Shown: positions 61,622 to 64,000 of the stretch, piece by piece
Layout: each line of letters starts with the position of its first letter
Position numbering within the stretch: the stretch's first letter is position 1
Source: Streptomyces sp. NBC_01428
GTDB taxonomy: Bacteria; Actinomycetota; Actinomycetes; Streptomycetales; Streptomycetaceae
DNA: 64,000 nt
Assembly: GCF_036231965.1 (NCBI RefSeq)
Contig: NZ_CP109499.1
Location: forward strand, 4,650,001 to 4,714,000
Direction: 5' to 3'
Translations under genes and position numbers: made by a program
The notes under the pieces: generated by a model
What the model saw: only the letters and a program-made list of their open reading frames with translations
What the model was told of the DNA's origin: nothing
The model's database searches: none

Positions 61622-63868
61622 TCAGCGCCCCAGGCGCCCGCGGACCATTCCGACCATTGAATTGAGCTCTTCGATACGCATCTTGCGCGCCGCGATGTAG
61701 AACACGCCCAGCAGGGCGATCGTTCCGGTGACGAGCGCCGCGATCGAGCCGATCGCTCCGTGTCCGAGAACCCGGGTGACCGCGAAGCCGACGGCGCCGC
61801 CCACCACGGCGCCCGGGATGGACGCGAGGCAGAGACGCGCGTACGTACGCAGCACGCGCGCGCCGTCCAGGTCGCCGCCGAGCCGCCTGCGCAGGCGCTG
61901 CCAGGCCACTCCGACACCCACGGCGTACGCCAGGCCGTAGGCGCCGGCCATGCCGACGACGGCCCACTGTGCGGGCAGCACCACGTAACAGACAGCGGAC
62001 GCGGCGGCGTTGACGCCGGCCACGATGACCGTGTTGTAGAAGGGGGTGCGCGTGTCCTCGTAGGCGTAGAAACCGCGGAGGATCACGTACTGCACCGAGA
62101 ACGGGATCAGGCCGAGCGCGAAGGCCATGAGTACGTAGCCCTGGGATTCGGCGGCCTGGAGGCCGCTGGACCCGAAGAGCAGTGTGCACATGGGGATGCC
62201 CAGGGCGATGAACATGAAGGACACCGGGACGATCGCCACCGCCGAGGTCCGCAGACCCTGCGAGATGTCGTCGCGGACGGCACCCGGGTCACCGTCGTGG
62301 GCCGCTCGCGAGATGCGCGGAAGCATGGCCGCCATGACCGACACCGTGATGATCGCCTGAGGCATGCCCCAGATCAGCTGGGCGTTGGAGTAGGCCAGGA
62401 TGCCTGTTCCGCCCTTGCCGGAAGCCTTCTGTGCCGCGGTCGCGAGCTGGGTGACGACGATGACGCCCGCTTGGTTGGCGAGGACGAAGAGCACGGTCCA
62501 CTTGGCCAGATGGATGGCCTTCCCGAGGCCGTGACCACGCCAGTCGAAGCGCGGACGGAATCGGAAGCCTGCCTCGCGCAGGTAGGGAACCATCGCCCCG
62601 GCCTGCACGACGAGGCCGAGCAGGGTGCCGATGCCCAGGAGGCGGACGCCGTCCGGCGGGATGTTGCTCACCGTCATGCCGGAGTGCCGCGCGGTCCCGT
62701 AGACCCAGAGGAACGTCCCGAAGGTGAAGATCATGACGATGTTGTTCAGGACCGGAGTCCACATCATCGCGCCGAACTTCCCGCGGGCGTTGAGGATCTG
62801 GCCCATGACCACGTGGACGCCCATGAAGAAGATCGTGGGCAGGCAGTAACGGGCGAAGGTGACCGCCACGTTGTTGGCCGCCGCGTTGCTCGCGATGGGG
62901 TCCGACATCAGTTGGATCAGCACCGGCGCGATGAACACCGCGGCGGTGACGATGACGCCGAGGGCGACCATGACGAGCGTCAGCAGGCGGTTGGCGTAGG
63001 CCTCGCCCCCGTCGTCGTCCTCCTTCATGGACCGCACCAGTTGCGGCACGAACACGGAGTTGAGTCCGCCGCCGACCGTCAGGATGTAGATCATCGTCGG
63101 CAGTGTGTACGCCACCGTCCAGGCGTCACCGAGCGTCGCCGCGCCGAGAGCCGCCGTGATGATCATGGTGCGGACGAAGCCGGTGAGGCGGGACACCAGG
63201 GTGCCCGCCGCCATCACCGCGCTCGACTTCAGCAAGCCCGAGGCCCGGCCACCCGACTTCGCGGCCGGAGCCGGCGGCGGGGCCATGGGAGGCTCGGCGA
63301 CGGACGGAGCCGCTTCGGGTGCCGGCGCCGGGACGGGGGCCGCGGCGTAGGCGTTACGGACGCCACCTTGCTGCTGGTCGCGGAAGAGGTGCGCGAAGGC
63401 GTCGGGCTCATGCTGCTCCTCGCCGGCCTGGGTGACCAGGTCGTCCACCCCCACGTACTGGGTGGTCCGGGCGTCGTCGCCGTACGGCAGGTGCCGGGTC
63501 GGTCCCGAGGGCTCGGGAGGGGGCGTCTGGGCCCACACCCGCGGGTCGGGGGCGTACTGCGGCGTGGGCGGCTGGGCGTAGAGCGGCTGCTGCGGGTAGT
63601 ACGAGCCAGGAGGCGGCGGAGGGTGCGCGGCGCGGTCGTAGAGCGCCTCGGCCACCGGGTCCTGGGCCGAGAGGTCCTGCCCCCGGTAGGGATCCTGGTC
63701 GTAGGCGTCCTGGAGATACATGTCCGCGGGATGTCCCGGCGGCATCTGGCCGGGCTCCGGCGTGCCCTCGGGGTAGCCGGAGCGGCCCGCGTCCTGGTCC
63801 GGGTACTCCTCGGGATAACCCGAGGGTCCCGCCCCCTGACCGCGGTCACCGTCGTACGGCGCGTTCAT
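61622..63868 (-). CDS. murJ: lipid II flippase MurJ (MviN)
   Basis: 748 residues. A disordered cytoplasmic N-terminus of about 200 residues (Gly, Tyr, Pro, Gln with YPE/GYP and DQDP elements) precedes 14 membrane helices: GLLKSSAVMAAGTLVSRLTGFVRTMIITAALG, GGGLNSVFVPQLVRSM, ARYCLPTIFFMGVHVVMGQILNARGKFGAMMWTPVLNNI and the later half up to GVFYIAARK. MOP-superfamily transporter flipping lipid II outward for SEDS/PBP use. The ATG is at 63868. The fused pseudokinase of mycobacteria is absent here and lies in the next gene. Confidence 0.94.
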   Translation of the reverse strand: MNAPYDGDRGQGAGPSGYPEEYPDQDAGRSGYPEGTPEPGQMPPGHPADMYLQDAYDQDPYRGQDLSAQDPVAEALYDRAAHPPPPPGSYYPQQPLYAQPPTPQYAPDPRVWAQTPPPEPSGPTRHLPYGDDARTTQYVGVDDLVTQAGEEQHEPDAFAHLFRDQQQGGVRNAYAAAPVPAPAPEAAPSVAEPPMAPPPAPAAKSGGRASGLLKSSAVMAAGTLVSRLTGFVRTMIITAALGAATLGDAWTVAYTLPTMIYILTVGGGLNSVFVPQLVRSMKEDDDGGEAYANRLLTLVMVALGVIVTAAVFIAPVLIQLMSDPIASNAAANNVAVTFARYCLPTIFFMGVHVVMGQILNARGKFGAMMWTPVLNNIVMIFTFGTFLWVYGTARHSGMTVSNIPPDGVRLLGIGTLLGLVVQAGAMVPYLREAGFRFRPRFDWRGHGLGKAIHLAKWTVLFVLANQAGVIVVTQLATAAQKASGKGGTGILAYSNAQLIWGMPQAIITVSVMAAMLPRISRAAHDGDPGAVRDDISQGLRTSAVAIVPVSFMFIALGIPMCTLLFGSSGLQAAESQGYVLMAFALGLIPFSVQYVILRGFYAYEDTRTPFYNTVIVAGVNAAASAVCYVVLPAQWAVVGMAGAYGLAYAVGVGVAWQRLRRRLGGDLDGARVLRTYARLCLASIPGAVVGGAVGFAVTRVLGHGAIGSIAALVTGTIALLGVFYIAARKMRIEELNSMVGMVRGRLGR

Positions 63869-63914
63869 GGTTACCCCACCTCATCGTCCCCGGGCCCACC
63901 GGCCACGACATCGC

Positions 63915-64000
63915 TCAACGGTCCACTCTCTCACCCGTGCCGGACGGGTCGGCGCTTTCCGGAGCGGTGTCCGGTGTCGGGTCACTCGGGTGCCCCGGGT
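63915..64000 (-). CDS. 3' end of an upstream gene (probably DUF6049-type membrane protein)
   Basis: A minus-strand frame enters from the right edge and stops at 63915 (TGA), with the last residues PESADPSGTGERVDR, 46 bp before the murJ start. Codon use is Streptomyces-like. In related genomes the gene before murJ is a large DUF6049 secreted/membrane protein, which is the basis for the name; too little is visible to confirm it. Confidence 0.5.
   Translation of the reverse strand, partial: PGHPSDPTPDTAPESADPSGTGERVDR

Overview
The window is from a high-GC actinomycete, almost certainly a Streptomyces. The base composition, the GTG/ATG starts, the gene set and the gene order all match the Streptomyces replication-origin region: fhaA-fhaB-pstP-SEDS-pbp-pknB, class E sortases, crgA, gyrA/gyrB, dciA, recF, gnd, dnaN, oriC, dnaA, rpmH, rnpA, yidD, yidC, jag, rsmG, parA, parB, trxA/trxB, sigM and murJ. 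Most of it is conserved core; the accessory part is the left 12 kb.

Layout. (1) Bases 1-12 kb are metabolic and accessory: a DUF5819 membrane protein that runs off the left edge, the phenylacetyl-CoA epoxidase operon paaABCDE behind a PaaR-type palindrome, an acyl-CoA dehydrogenase behind a KstR-type palindrome, a rhodanese, a J-domain-like protein, a DUF2252 protein, and a divergent HxlR regulator/FMN azoreductase pair separated by a 39-bp tandem duplication. (2) A tRNA-Leu(CAG) precedes the 12.6-25.9 kb growth and division block: two FHA proteins, PP2C phosphatase, SEDS glycosyltransferase, class B PBP and PASTA kinase on the plus strand, facing a minus-strand run of three class E sortases, a PabA/TrpG-type amidotransferase, a small membrane protein and a DUF881 protein, then crgA. 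(3) 26-36 kb holds rhomboid, cyclophilin, DUF5324, tRNA-Ala(TGC), an HTH protein, a tail-anchored Ser/Thr kinase, secreted proteins, DLW-39, tRNA-Ile(GAT) and DUF3566. (4) 36.4-46 kb is the gyrA-gyrB-dciA-recF-gnd-dnaN run. (5) oriC lies between dnaN and dnaA, at about 45.95-46.46 kb, with some 18 DnaA-box-like 9-mers in both orientations. (6) Beyond dnaA the plus strand carries rpmH-rnpA-yidD-yidC-jag-rsmG and parAB. (7) The minus strand then carries trxBA, sigM with its anti-sigma factor, a pseudokinase with a discoidin-like domain, and murJ.

How it fits together. Replication initiation (DnaA, DnaN, DciA, RecF, gyrase), origin segregation (ParA, ParB and several parS sites) and cell-wall control (PASTA kinase and phosphatase, FHA scaffolds, SEDS/PBP, MurJ with a pseudokinase partner, CrgA) are packed round oriC. 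DNA-level signals recur over the whole window: four perfect parS sites, three one-mismatch parS sites, and DnaA boxes well outside oriC, including a nested palindromic cluster between crgA and the rhomboid gene. I found no insertion sequence, prophage or CRISPR array, and no clearly new multi-gene system. The points most worth a second look are the DnaA-box palindrome, the parS sites embedded in one reading frame of three different proteins, the two catabolic operators that lack their regulators, and the HxlR/azoreductase tandem repeat.
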